DNA from: Eubacterium sp.
GTDB taxonomy: Bacteria > Bacillota > Clostridia > Lachnospirales > Lachnospiraceae
Reading direction: 5' to 3'
NCBI GenBank assembly: GCA_022796875.1
Contig: JAAWJJ010000019.1
Location: 1 to 48,801 of the forward strand
DNA: 48,801 nt
Position 1 is the first letter of the stretch. Each line of letters opens with the position of its first letter. Below are positions 34,535-42,703 of the stretch, piece after piece. Below the pieces are notes generated by a model, which was not told the DNA's origin, made no database searches, and was given only the letters and a program-made list of their open reading frames with translations. The position numbers were made by a program, and so were the translations under genes.

Positions 34535-35249
34535 TGTTCCGCAGCCTCCTTTCAATCATACTCAATACTTTAGACAAAATCATAACGCAAACGAGATACA
34601 CTACGGCAATGCCTATAAATGGCATGAATGCCTGATAGGTCACGCCCTGGATCGTCAGCGCCGTCTTTGTCAGGTCTTTTAAGGCAATGGCCGATACCAG
34701 AGAGGTATCCTTAAACAGCGTAATCATTTCATTCCCCAATGCCGGCAAAATATTTTTGATCGCCTGCGGTATAATGATATAACGCATTGTCTGCGCGTAA
34801 TTCAATCCCAGTGAACGCCCCGCTTCCATTTGCCCAGAGTCTACCGACATAATACCGCTTCGTACGATTTCCGCAACATACGCGCCGGAATTTATACCAA
34901 ACGCCAATACGGCCACAAGCAGGGAACGGCGGCTGGAAGAAAATATAACAAAATACATAATCAAAAGCTGTACCATCATCGGTGTGCCGCGGATTACGGT
35001 CAGATAGATGCGGCAAATCAAATCTGCAATATTTAACAGAACCTGTCCGACACCTTTTTTCTTCTTTCTCTGCGAATCATGCGCGGAACGTATGACCGCG
35101 ATCACGATACCAATAACAATACCGAGTACCAACGCAAGTACCGCCACCCGGATCGTAACCGAAAACCCCTGTACAAACTGCATCCATCGGTCTTCCGCAA
35201 TAAACGTCTGATAAAAATCAGAACCGATTTTCTGAAACCATTCCTGCAT
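34521..35249 (-). CDS. glnP: Polar amino acid ABC transporter permease
   Basis: 242 residues. An N-terminal amphipathic stretch is followed by four or five membrane helices. The His/Glu/Gln-type signatures are present: [15 protein letters not shown] and the EAA loop [20 protein letters not shown]. It forms the membrane pore of the importer. It lies 106 bases after glnH, separated by a strong hairpin, and overlaps glnQ. Confidence 0.94.
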   Translation of the reverse strand: MQEWFQKIGSDFYQTFIAEDRWMQFVQGFSVTIRVAVLALVLGIVIGIVIAVIRSAHDSQRKKKKGVGQVLLNIADLICRIYLTVIRGTPMMVQLLIMYFVIFSSSRRSLLVAVLAFGINSGAYVAEIVRSGIMSVDSGQMEAGRSLGLNYAQTMRYIIIPQAIKNILPALGNEMITLFKDTSLVSAIALKDLTKTALTIQGVTYQAFMPFIGIAVVYLVCVMILSKVLSMIERRLRNSDLR

Positions 35250-35265
35250 CTTTTTTCTCCCCTTT

Positions 35266-35303
35266 AAAAGAGGACAGCGTACTCCTTAAGTACAGCTGCC
35301 CTC
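35266..35303 (-). terminator. Attenuating hairpin between glnH and glnP
   Basis: The minus strand reads GAGGGCAGCTGTACT, a small loop, then AGTACGCTGTCCTC (35303-35270) followed by TTTT. It is a long stem with one or two mismatches. Such hairpins after a binding-protein gene usually reduce, without abolishing, expression of the permease and ATPase genes relative to the abundant binding protein. Confidence 0.65.
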
Positions 35304-35355
35304 ATTTTCCTGCTTTTCCTGCATTCCTTATGTAACATTCTGCCTGACAGGCCTT

Positions 35356-36210
35356 TTATTCTGCCGTAATATATTTGTCAATAATGGACTGTATCGTTCC
35401 GTCCTCTTTTAATTTCGCCATTGCCTCGTTGATGTCTTTTAATAACTGCTCGTTATCTTTTGCAATTGCAATCGCATAGTCTTCCGTTACATATTCCGTA
35501 TCCAGAATTTTTAATCCCTCGTTTGCCTCTACAAAAGATTTTGCCGGTTCATTATCAATAACCACGCAGTCCACTTTTCCCGTTTTTAACGCTTCGATCG
35601 CATTCGCGCCTGTCGGATATGCCTGGACATGGTCTTCGCCATAGTCTTCAGAACAGAAAATATGTCCTGTCGTAGATTCCTGCACACCGATCATTTTTCC
35701 TTCAAGGTTGTCCGGAGAAGCAATTTCAGAATCTTCCGGTACGACAATCACCTGTACGCCCGTCGCATATACGTCGGTAAAGTTTACATTTTCTTCTCTT
35801 TCCGGAGTCACCGTCATGCCGGCCGCACCGAAATCCGCTTTTCCCGTCTGGATCGCCGTGATAATGGAAGAAAACTCCATGTCGTCAATTTCCAGTGTCA
35901 TTCCGAGTTCTTTTGCGATCGCTTCTGCGATTTCAGCGTCAATGCCGACAATTTCATCGCCCTCATAATACTCATATGGCGGGAATGCCGCGTTTGTCGC
36001 CATGATCAATGCTTTTCCGTCTGCCGGCTGCTCTTCTCCGCCCGCCGCTTCTTCTGCGTTCGCGGATGTATCTGTGCTTTCCGTTTCCGATGCGCTTACC
36101 TGTGCGTCCGCGCCGCCTGCCGCCGGTTTACTTTCCGCTGAATTGTTTCCGCAGGCTGCCATACTGAAACATACCGCTGCAGCCATCATAAATGCTATTG
36201 CCTTTTTCAT
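35356..36210 (-). CDS. glnH: Polar amino acid-binding lipoprotein
   Basis: 284 residues. The signal peptide ends at the lipobox SMAAC (Cys20), then a Ser/Ala/Glu-rich linker to about residue 65. The binding domain begins ALIMATNAAFPPYEYYEGDE and includes VGIDAEIAEAIAKELGM, FGAAGMTVTPERE and a C-terminal KEDGTIQSIIDKY, as in family 3 solute-binding proteins. The Arg of TPERE is the usual ligand for the amino acid carboxylate. It is first in the glnHPQ operon with a near-consensus promoter upstream. Confidence 0.94.
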   Translation of the reverse strand: MKKAIAFMMAAAVCFSMAACGNNSAESKPAAGGADAQVSASETESTDTSANAEEAAGGEEQPADGKALIMATNAAFPPYEYYEGDEIVGIDAEIAEAIAKELGMTLEIDDMEFSSIITAIQTGKADFGAAGMTVTPEREENVNFTDVYATGVQVIVVPEDSEIASPDNLEGKMIGVQESTTGHIFCSEDYGEDHVQAYPTGANAIEALKTGKVDCVVIDNEPAKSFVEANEGLKILDTEYVTEDYAIAIAKDNEQLLKDINEAMAKLKEDGTIQSIIDKYITAE

Positions 36211-36337
36211 ACTTTTTCCCTCTTTCTTAATTCATTTGCAATGATATTCAGGATACTTTCTTCCCGAACAATTCTATATGACCCGCACGAAAAAGCCTAG
36301 TACGGTACCAGCTTATCCATAAGGGTACATTAGTAAT

Positions 36338-36366
36338 ATCATAGCCTCTGGCTTATAAATATGCAA
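36338..36366 (-). promoter_or_regulatory. glnHPQ promoter
   Basis: On the minus strand, TTGCAT (36366-36361) and TATGAT (36343-36338) are 17 bases apart, about 130 bases before glnH. The leader contains the self-complementary GGTACCGTAC segment but no clear switch structure. Confidence 0.6.
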
Positions 36367-36456
36367 TAGGAAATTTGTATAAATTTTCATTGTTTATGTA
36401 TGTTTTTTCAGTCCAAAAAGCGAAATACTTTCTGTAATATTTTCCATTTAGAACAC

Positions 36457-37887
36457 TTAGGAGAAAATCCCGTTTAATAATGCAACCGTCGTTTCAATAT
36501 CCTCTTTTTTCAGTCCGGAATAATTGACGATCAGCGTATGCGAATCTTCCTGATCCTCTTCCCGGATATAGTACTGCGAAAGCGCGGTAATATACAGCCC
36601 TGCTTTACGACAGCGGTCCGTCAGCTCCCGATCGCCGTAATCCGTCCGGAAACACAGCAGAAAGTGCAGGCCAGCTTCCTCTTCCCGGATGGTGCAAATC
36701 CGCGACAGGCCGCTTTTTGCTATTTCCCGCACAAACGCATTACGAAGTCCGCGGTAGTAGTTACGCATACGGTTAATATGTTTCTCAAGGTATCCGTCCC
36801 GGATGAACTTTGCCAGCGTATACTGCTCAAAATTGGATACGGTACAGGAATAAAAACCCAGCCTTTCCGTAAACTCCCGCAGCAGCGGCTTCGGCAAAAC
36901 CATATAACTAATCCGGATCGTAGCCGCAAGGCTTTTGGTAAAAGTATTCATATAAATGACTTTGCCCGCCACGTCGATACTCTGCAGCGTCGGCAGCGGT
37001 TTGCCGCTTAACCGGAATTCCGAGTCATAATCGTCTTCTATAATAAAACGGCTCTCTTCACGCGCTGCCCATCCAAGCAGTTCATAACGCCTGCTGACCG
37101 GAGTAACAATACCGGTCGGATAATGGTGCGACGGCGAAATATGCGCGACATCCGCATGATGCTTTTCCAGTTCCTCTACCGCCATGCCGTCACCGTCCAG
37201 CGGAATATGCTCGCAAACAACCTGATTGCTTTCATAAATCTGCGCAATTTTCCGATATCCGGGTTCTTCGAGCGCATACACTTTATCAAATCCCAATAAC
37301 TGAATCAGCAGACTGTACAAATACTCCGTTCCGGCCCCGACAATCACCTGTTCCGGATCCACTTCCATATTCCGGAACTGTTTTAAATGCATACAAATTG
37401 CACCGCGTAATTCCGGGATGCCTCCTGCCGGTGATTTTTGCATCAGCGCTTCGCTTTTTGCAGAAATCACTTCACGCATCAGCTTTGCCCAGATGGAAAA
37501 CGGGAAATTATCCGGATTCGTTTTGTTGCTCACCAGATCTATCCTGCTGTCTTCTCTCCCCGACAGTTCCGTCATCCCCATATTTGCTGTAACCGCCGCA
37601 TTTCCCGATACTTTCGGCTGCTTTGATGCTAAAAACGCGCTGTCCGGCAGCTTTGTAACATAGTATCCTTTTTTCGGCTTCGAGAAAATAAACCCCTCCG
37701 CCTGCAATTGCCCATACGCATTTTCAACGGTAATATTGCTCACGCCAAGATTTTTGGCAAAACTCCGCTTAGACGGCAGTTTCTCCCCCGGCTTTAACGT
37801 TCCCTCCAGTATATCCTGTTTCATGCAATCATACAAATGCATATATAGCGATTCCGTTCCTTTTTTCGTAAGAGAATATGTCAGCAC
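36457..37887 (-). CDS. MocR/PdxR-type regulator (GntR domain fused to aminotransferase fold)
   Basis: 476 residues from the GTG at 37887, preceded by GGGGGG at eight bases; an ATG at 37944 has no ribosome site. Residues about 5-75 are a GntR winged helix (PGEKLPSKRSFAKNLGVSN and ENAYGQLQAEGFI). The remainder is a type I aminotransferase fold with the PLP lysine region TFTKSLAATIRISYMVLP. Members sense pyridoxal phosphate or amino compounds and often regulate a neighbouring gene. The glnH operon lies downstream on the same strand and the flavodoxin gene upstream, but no divergent target is present. Confidence 0.92.
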   Translation of the reverse strand: MLTYSLTKKGTESLYMHLYDCMKQDILEGTLKPGEKLPSKRSFAKNLGVSNITVENAYGQLQAEGFIFSKPKKGYYVTKLPDSAFLASKQPKVSGNAAVTANMGMTELSGREDSRIDLVSNKTNPDNFPFSIWAKLMREVISAKSEALMQKSPAGGIPELRGAICMHLKQFRNMEVDPEQVIVGAGTEYLYSLLIQLLGFDKVYALEEPGYRKIAQIYESNQVVCEHIPLDGDGMAVEELEKHHADVAHISPSHHYPTGIVTPVSRRYELLGWAAREESRFIIEDDYDSEFRLSGKPLPTLQSIDVAGKVIYMNTFTKSLAATIRISYMVLPKPLLREFTERLGFYSCTVSNFEQYTLAKFIRDGYLEKHINRMRNYYRGLRNAFVREIAKSGLSRICTIREEEAGLHFLLCFRTDYGDRELTDRCRKAGLYITALSQYYIREEDQEDSHTLIVNYSGLKKEDIETTVALLNGIFS

Positions 37888-37976
37888 ATTATTTTCCCCC
37901 CTGACTTTTATAACACCTGAAGCCTGATCCGGCGACCTTTTCATATCCGGCGGTCTTTTAACATCCGGCGGCCAGG

Positions 37977-38441
37977 CTAATTTCCTGCCGGAATATCCAT
38001 CTGCCTGACATACTGAATCAGGCCGTCCGTATATTCCTGTTTGCTCAAATCCAAAAACGTCAACGGTTTTTTTGTGGCAATTCTGACTACCAGTTTGGAA
38101 AACAATCCGAGTTTCTCCGGATTTGCACCGCCCTGCATATAGAAAAACGGAGTATTTTCCAAGTGGTTCCGTTTTTTTACCGCCTCGTCCATACTTCCGT
38201 TTTCAGCTAATCCCACGCCGAAAACCACCAGTTTTTTCGGATTCATTTTTCTGATCTTTTCCAATCCGTTAATACTGCCTGCCATCAGCCAGCCGCCATG
38301 GATGACCAAATCATATGCCGTGGCTTCCTGTGCCGTAACTTCTTCTGCCGCTTTCATTTCACAGGACAATTCCTGTGAAATCCACTGCGCATATTTTTCT
38401 GTAAAACCTGATTTACTCTGGTAAGTGACCAATATTTTCAT
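37977..38441 (-). CDS. Flavodoxin-domain protein (HemG-like fold)
   Basis: 154 residues. The N-terminus ILVTYQSKSGFTEKYAQWI is a flavodoxin phosphate loop, and VIHGGWLMAGSINGL is the second flavin-contact loop. The C-terminal KKPLTFLD segment resembles flavodoxin-like proteins related to menaquinone-dependent protoporphyrinogen oxidase. It starts inside the end of the SGNH hydrolase gene (29-base overlap) with AAAGGA as ribosome site. The partner is unknown. Confidence 0.83.
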   Translation of the reverse strand: MKILVTYQSKSGFTEKYAQWISQELSCEMKAAEEVTAQEATAYDLVIHGGWLMAGSINGLEKIRKMNPKKLVVFGVGLAENGSMDEAVKKRNHLENTPFFYMQGGANPEKLGLFSKLVVRIATKKPLTFLDLSKQEYTDGLIQYVRQMDIPAGN

Positions 38442-39063
38442 ATTCTTTTCCTTTCTTTTTCAGGAAATCTTTTATTATTTCCTCTGCAAAACGCCGGTGC
38501 CCTTCCTCTGATAAATGAACTCCGTCATACACTGCCGGAAGTTCCCATTTCCCTGCATCTGTAAATGTAATCTTCAGGCGCTTCGCCAGCAATGCCAGAC
38601 GCTCTCCTAGTCGTTCGGATTCCGTAATCTGCCTGTCATTTTCAATCCAGCTGCCCGGTTTCAATATTGGCGGCGCTATTAGCCAGACGCTCACTTTTTC
38701 TCTCCTCACCGATTCCGCCTGCATAATCCGTTCCAAAAAATAGCCCATTTTTTCTGCGGTTTTCCCGGCGTCTGCCAATGCATCTGTCAACAGGTCGTTC
38801 GTTCCCAGCATAACCAGAAACAATACCGGAATTTCTTCCTGTCCATATTTATGAACGATATCTATTACTGCCTGTATCTGGCTCTCGTTTTGGGGAATTG
38901 TCCGACCGTTTAAACCGTAATTTTTCACTTTCCAGCCGCTCTCCCGACCTACAATCCCCGTCCAGCGCACTTCTTTCGGATAACGGGTTCCCATAAAGGA
39001 CTGCGGATCATACCCGTAAGTATTAGAATCCCCATAACAAATCAATATTCCTGTTTTTTCCAT
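38413..39063 (-). CDS. SGNH/GDSL hydrolase (arylesterase-like)
   Basis: 216 residues from the ATG at 39063; an ATG at 39087 is possible, and both have weak sites. The SGNH blocks are in order: block I ILICYGDSNTYGYDP with the catalytic Ser, Gly in NYGLNGRT, Asn in LVMLGTNDLL, and Asp/His in YDGVHLSEEGH near the C-terminus. No signal peptide, so the enzyme is cytoplasmic. Likely an esterase or deacetylase on small esters; the substrate is unknown. It is probably in a two-gene unit with the flavodoxin gene it overlaps. Confidence 0.9.
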   Translation of the reverse strand: MEKTGILICYGDSNTYGYDPQSFMGTRYPKEVRWTGIVGRESGWKVKNYGLNGRTIPQNESQIQAVIDIVHKYGQEEIPVLFLVMLGTNDLLTDALADAGKTAEKMGYFLERIMQAESVRREKVSVWLIAPPILKPGSWIENDRQITESERLGERLALLAKRLKITFTDAGKWELPAVYDGVHLSEEGHRRFAEEIIKDFLKKKGKEYENIGHLPE

Positions 39064-39175
39064 TTCTCTCACTCTTATTATATCCATAATTTACTATTTT
39101 TACAAAACTAAATATGTATGGCGGCGCCCGAGGACACTGACATATCAATTCCGTATTCGTTGTACCGGTATCAAT

Positions 39176-39204
39176 ACTGTAACAAATGCATTTTGTAAAG
39201 TCAA
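39176..39204 (-). promoter_or_regulatory. Promoter of the SGNH hydrolase/flavodoxin pair
   Basis: On the minus strand, TTGACT (39204-39199) and TACAGT (39181-39176) are 17 bases apart. The spacer holds the partly palindromic ACAAAATGCATTTGT, a possible operator. Confidence 0.5.
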
Positions 39205-39257
39205 ATACGCCGGTGGTTAATAGTCCATAAGAAAACAGAACCAACAACTGTGATTTC

Positions 39258-39459
39258 TCACAAAATCATCGGCTCTGCATCTAAAGTGTCTGGCTCTGTA
39301 ATGGCTGTTATCTGCAAATTTTTTACTTCAATTAATGTTTCCTGCTTGCACTTCGGGCAGTAGAGGGGGATGGTTTTTCAGAACTGTATCTTCTCTAATT
39401 CTGTCACGGGTCTTATTTCCGCAAACAGGACAGTGTATCCATTTCGTTTTTTCGTTCAT
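39258..39459 (-). pseudogene. Cysteine-rich KTR protein gene, frameshifted
   Basis: The ATG at 39459 follows GGAGG by ten bases and opens MNEKTKWIHCPVCGNKTRD, the start of the small Cys-rich KTR family. At 39365-39369 a run of five C (minus strand) shifts the frame; with four C the protein would continue PLYCPKCKQETLIEVKN and end at 39258. Both zinc-knuckle CPxC pairs would then be intact. These proteins are common in mobile elements of Firmicutes; their function is unknown. Either decay or a homopolymer sequencing error explains the shift. Confidence 0.7.
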
Positions 39460-39462
39460 ATC

Positions 39463-39578
39463 TTACTGTCCTCCTTTGAGCGCATTTTCAACAGCCTTTT
39501 CATGACAGTGCTTGAATTGGTTGCGCCAGAAATTGCATCAACATCTATTTTCTTTTTAGCTATTCTCACTTCAATCAC
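39463..39578 (-). pseudogene. C-terminal fragment of an FMN-binding domain protein, frameshifted
   Basis: The translation contains VDAISGATNSSTVMK, the conserved flavin-attachment region (SGAT) of RnfG/NosR-type FMN-binding domains. After ATGAAAA the frame is lost; adding one A would give KKAVENALKGGQ and a TAA at 39463, just before the KTR start. The N-terminal part is absent and stop codons lie upstream. A run of nine C follows at 39608-39616. Confidence 0.6.
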
Positions 39579-39657
39579 CTCTCAATCTTTCTGGCTATGT
39601 GCTTTGGCCCCCCCCCTTTTTAGAAGCTGCACCTGCATAAAAAACTTTGCCTATTGG

Positions 39658-39816
39658 TTACATGCCTGCAGTCTTAAAAAATTCGTCCATATTGCGTATT
39701 GCCCCCTGCTTTGTCCAAATACCCATGAAAATGGGAAAGGAGTATTTCAGGAAGTTAAAACCATATATTTTTTCCCTTTCAGACGTGGTTTGGGAAAAGT
39801 ACTTGTCCGTAGTCAT
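39658..39816 (-). CDS. Short unidentified protein or gene start, coupled to the TetR fragment
   Basis: 52 codons. The ATG at 39816 overlaps the stop of the TetR fragment (ATGA), and GGAGG lies about eight bases upstream, so translation is plausible. The sequence has an aromatic centre (YGFNFLKYSFPIFMGIW) and ends DEFFKTAGM. I do not recognise the family; it may be the first part of a longer oxidoreductase whose remainder has decayed between here and the FMN-binding fragment. Confidence 0.4.
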   Translation of the reverse strand: MTTDKYFSQTTSEREKIYGFNFLKYSFPIFMGIWTKQGAIRNMDEFFKTAGM

Positions 39817-40088
39817 TTCGCTCCCTCCTTATCAATCAAACGGTATAACATATCAAAACCATATTCTAAAAACTGAATTTTAGATAAGTGTATTGTTTTT
39901 TCAATGTATTCCTCTTTATTTGTCGCCAACTGGATAAGCCCTGACAACATCCCCCAAAACTGCATGATAGTGGGCATGATTTTTATGTCATCACGCAAAT
40001 CGCCTTTTTTTATGCCGCTTACTAAAAAATCCTTTATTTTTTCATTTATTTCCTCCCCGACTTGATAGGTTTCTTTCTCTTCGTGCAA
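39813..40088 (-). pseudogene. TetR-family regulator lacking its DNA-binding domain
   Basis: 91 codons, open from about 40094, with a TTG as first possible start and no ribosome site. The translation matches the C-terminal ligand-binding half of TetR proteins (INEKIKDFLVSGIKKGDLRD, QFLEYGFDMLYRLI). No helix-turn-helix is encoded in any frame upstream, where a TnpV relic lies instead. The gene therefore seems cut at its 5' end by rearrangement. Confidence 0.65.
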
Positions 40089-40112
40089 ATCATTCTAAGG
40101 AATTTTCTTCCT

Positions 40113-40316
40113 TTAGACGTTAGTTATGCATTGTGTCTTTTTCATGTTCTCTATGAGCCTATGGGAGCGTTCCTGTGCCTGCCTGCCGATCTCAGCAAGG
40201 CAGGCGTTCCGTTTACCACTTGTGAGAAGATTGGTATATGTAATTAAGCACGGTATTAGATAATCTCCTTGCTATTCATATTCGCCGCCTAATCTCTCAA
40301 AGATTGATTTTGCCAT
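40113..40316 (-). pseudogene. TnpV transposon protein relic
   Basis: From an ATG at 40316 the minus strand reads MAKSIFERLGGEYE, a TAG, then QGDYLIPCL, and continues TYTNLLTSGKRNACLAEI and RQAQERSHRLIENM before a TAA at 40113. This matches TnpV proteins of Firmicute transposons, but with a nonsense codon and about 30 residues missing in the middle. It marks the edge of a former mobile element. From 40317 to 40415 nothing is recognised. Confidence 0.6.
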
Positions 40317-40415
40317 TTAGCAATTCTTCCGTATGATTTGAATTTGCCTACACTCCAATCATTCTGGCCGATTACAAAGTCTTTGGATTAAACATCCTTA
40401 TGTAATGCCACCCTT

Positions 40416-41042
40416 TCATAGTTTTTTTATTCCCAACAACTCCATAAATTCACGGTGTTCTTCGCCGCAAAATATGTCGATATACTCCGGCGCTCCGCTG
40501 CGGTCTTTAAATGCCGGAAATAAAAACCCGCATTCCGGATCTCCCGGTTCATAATCTCCACGCACCGGGCAGACCGCACAGACAAGAAAACGGTATACCT
40601 CTTCGGACTCCCATTGATCCGCCTGGTCCGTGCCCTTTCTCGGGATATCATAGTTTCCCAGGAAAAAATACACCACATAATTTTTTCCTTTCTGATAGCG
40701 TTCTCCAAGCGTTTCATAAAAAATATCCAGCATCGCGTCATTTTTTAATTCCGATTCTAACAGACCCATTAAAAACTGCCGGGTACTTCCGGGTTTCAGC
40801 GTATCTTTTGTAAAAGGGTACTCTTTCAGTTCCTGATTCGTCCTGGCAAAAGGAATCATTTTTGCCAGTTTCAAATTCTTCTCCTGTTCCGCCCTGGGCA
40901 ATTTCAAAAAATGCGTGTTAAACGTACCGTCAACATATCCTTCTTCGTCAAAATATGCTCCGGCGACCCGAAAAAAGCAATTACGGCTCACAGTCATCCG
41001 GCGCGTAAGTTCCAACATGTCTTCTCTGTTAATCTGTCCCAT
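40416..41042 (-). CDS. DUF4317 protein, probably truncated at the C-terminus
   Basis: 208 residues, with GAGG before the ATG. The N-terminal motif INREDMLELTRRM, the Cys-containing SEEVYRFLVCAVCPV and GFLFPAFKDRSG identify DUF4317. Members are usually close to 390 residues, so about half is missing; the frame ends shortly before the TnpV relic, which suggests loss of the 3' part by rearrangement. The function of the family is not known. It may still be expressed. Confidence 0.75.
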   Translation of the reverse strand: MGQINREDMLELTRRMTVSRNCFFRVAGAYFDEEGYVDGTFNTHFLKLPRAEQEKNLKLAKMIPFARTNQELKEYPFTKDTLKPGSTRQFLMGLLESELKNDAMLDIFYETLGERYQKGKNYVVYFFLGNYDIPRKGTDQADQWESEEVYRFLVCAVCPVRGDYEPGDPECGFLFPAFKDRSGAPEYIDIFCGEEHREFMELLGIKKL

Positions 41043-41115
41043 AATAACCTCTTATCTATATAAAACCTTTCATCTATACATAACTTCTAATTCTTTTATT
41101 CTTTCTGCGAACTTC

Positions 41116-41880
41116 TCAATTCTCATTTTCTTTTGTTTTGTCTTTGATAAATACATATTCCGTACCCGACGAAAGTTCTTCCCGATACCGATAGCCAAGC
41201 CGGTCAAACTTTTTCGCATCTTCCAGCGCATCTGCTCCCGTAGCAGAAAGAAAATTCACCATCTCTCCCCGCGCCATCTTGGCCATGGTGCCTTTTTGGA
41301 TGATTTTCCCGTTCAACAATTCGCCAAAGATACAGGTAACGAACACATCATCTTTTTGCAGATACGGCTCTACCACTTTTGAATACTCTTTTGACGCGAG
41401 GTTTAAGACCACATGATCCCGCGCCGTCAGTTCACGATAAACAGATTCGTCCCAAAATCCATACAGATCCCTTTTCCCGTTCAGCTCCATCTTTGCCTGC
41501 ATTTCCAGGCGGTACGGCACTACTCCGTCGAAAGGGGAAAGTATTCCATAAAAACCGGAAAGAATACGCAAATGCTCCTGTAAATAATCATATTGTTTCT
41601 CTTCCATGACCGACGGAGCCATATACTGATATTGAATCCCCTCATAAGAAATAATGGACGGAGTAAGATTTTTGCGCAGATCCATATGTCGGAATCTTTT
41701 GTAATTTAGCTCCGCCAGTTTCCGGCTGCATTTCCATAACGACATGGCCTCTTCCAAAGACAGCTTTTGCATCCGCCTTTTTAATTCTTCCGTTTTATCC
41801 AAAAATACCGGAAACCCTCTTACCTGCAGCAAATCCGTATTCGTATTCATTTTCTTAGCCGGTGAAATTATGATTTTCAC
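41116..41880 (-). CDS. yaaA: Peroxide stress protein YaaA (DUF328)
   Basis: 254 residues from a GTG at 41880 with GGAGG seven bases upstream, overlapping the previous gene by four bases (GTGA). Family marks include the N-terminal IIISPAKKM, SGFYGILSPFDGVVPYRLEM and the C-terminal basic helix-hairpin region. YaaA binds DNA and limits damage from free iron and hydrogen peroxide. Coupling to a hydrolase gene is unusual but no function follows from it. Confidence 0.93.
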   Translation of the reverse strand: MKIIISPAKKMNTNTDLLQVRGFPVFLDKTEELKRRMQKLSLEEAMSLWKCSRKLAELNYKRFRHMDLRKNLTPSIISYEGIQYQYMAPSVMEEKQYDYLQEHLRILSGFYGILSPFDGVVPYRLEMQAKMELNGKRDLYGFWDESVYRELTARDHVVLNLASKEYSKVVEPYLQKDDVFVTCIFGELLNGKIIQKGTMAKMARGEMVNFLSATGADALEDAKKFDRLGYRYREELSSGTEYVFIKDKTKENEN

Positions 41881-42659
41881 GATACCGCCTCCATATCCGA
41901 ATACTGCCTGCTCTGCTTTTCCTCTCCGATTCCGTTAGCCAGACAAGCGTCCCTTATCGCATCCACCGTTTTTTCCCACTGTTCTTCCCGGTTGATCTTT
42001 GCCTTACCATCCCCTTTTTGCTCTCCATATGCACCAAATCCGGCATGGTTCCCTCCGTTTATGCAGATTTCCGAGTAATTTTCAGGCATATATTGTCTGC
42101 CATCTTCCAGTTTCTGCATATTTAGAACCCAATCCTCGCTGCCGTAAATCGACTGTACAAACAACTGGCCTGCTGTGAGGCTTTTCGTTGGGTACGCCGC
42201 AAGCAAAATCAGGCCGTCCAATTCTTTCGGATGTTCGGAAGCGTAGGAAGCCGCCATCGCGCCGCCCAGCGAATGTCCCGCCAGAATCCAGCTCTCATAT
42301 TCATAATTTTCCAGAACGTCATCTGCCCTGTTCTTTCCGAAAACAGCCAGATTACCCGGCATTTTGAGCAAAAAGCAGTCTATACCCTGTTCCGCCAGGT
42401 TTGTAAAAAGCGGCAGATACGCCGTATATTCTACTTTTGCTCCAGGGTAAAATATCATTGCCGTTTCCTCTCCCGGCCCATCCAAAAATAAACCGTTCCC
42501 AATCTCCGTAACAGAAACGGTTTCCGTTCCTGTAAGAAAATCAGTTACAGTTTCATCACTGTGATAATAATCCTTTACATAAACAATACAGGCAATCATC
42601 AACACGGCAAAAACGGCCAGTATAATAACACCTATTTTTTTTAATTTTTTCTTCTTCAT
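41877..42659 (-). CDS. Membrane-anchored alpha/beta hydrolase
   Basis: 260 residues. A Lys-rich start and one membrane helix (residues about 8-28) anchor it with the enzyme outside. The nucleophile elbow is WILAGHSLGGAMAASYA (Ser near residue 150) and the likely catalytic His is in NGGNHAGFGAYGEQKGDG. It resembles the dienelactone hydrolase-like family often found as single-helix surface hydrolases in Firmicutes. Substrate unknown. It may be transcribed with the upstream MATE gene (44-base gap) and overlaps yaaA. Confidence 0.87.
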   Translation of the reverse strand: MKKKKLKKIGVIILAVFAVLMIACIVYVKDYYHSDETVTDFLTGTETVSVTEIGNGLFLDGPGEETAMIFYPGAKVEYTAYLPLFTNLAEQGIDCFLLKMPGNLAVFGKNRADDVLENYEYESWILAGHSLGGAMAASYASEHPKELDGLILLAAYPTKSLTAGQLFVQSIYGSEDWVLNMQKLEDGRQYMPENYSEICINGGNHAGFGAYGEQKGDGKAKINREEQWEKTVDAIRDACLANGIGEEKQSRQYSDMEAVS

Positions 42660-42703
42660 ATAAATAAAATAAATATCCCTTTCACGTATTTCCCGTACTC
42701 CAG

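Noticed and set aside
33953..34573. Plus-strand open frame of 206 codons
   Set aside because: It is antisense to glnQ, which has all ABC ATPase motifs, and its translation resembles no protein family.
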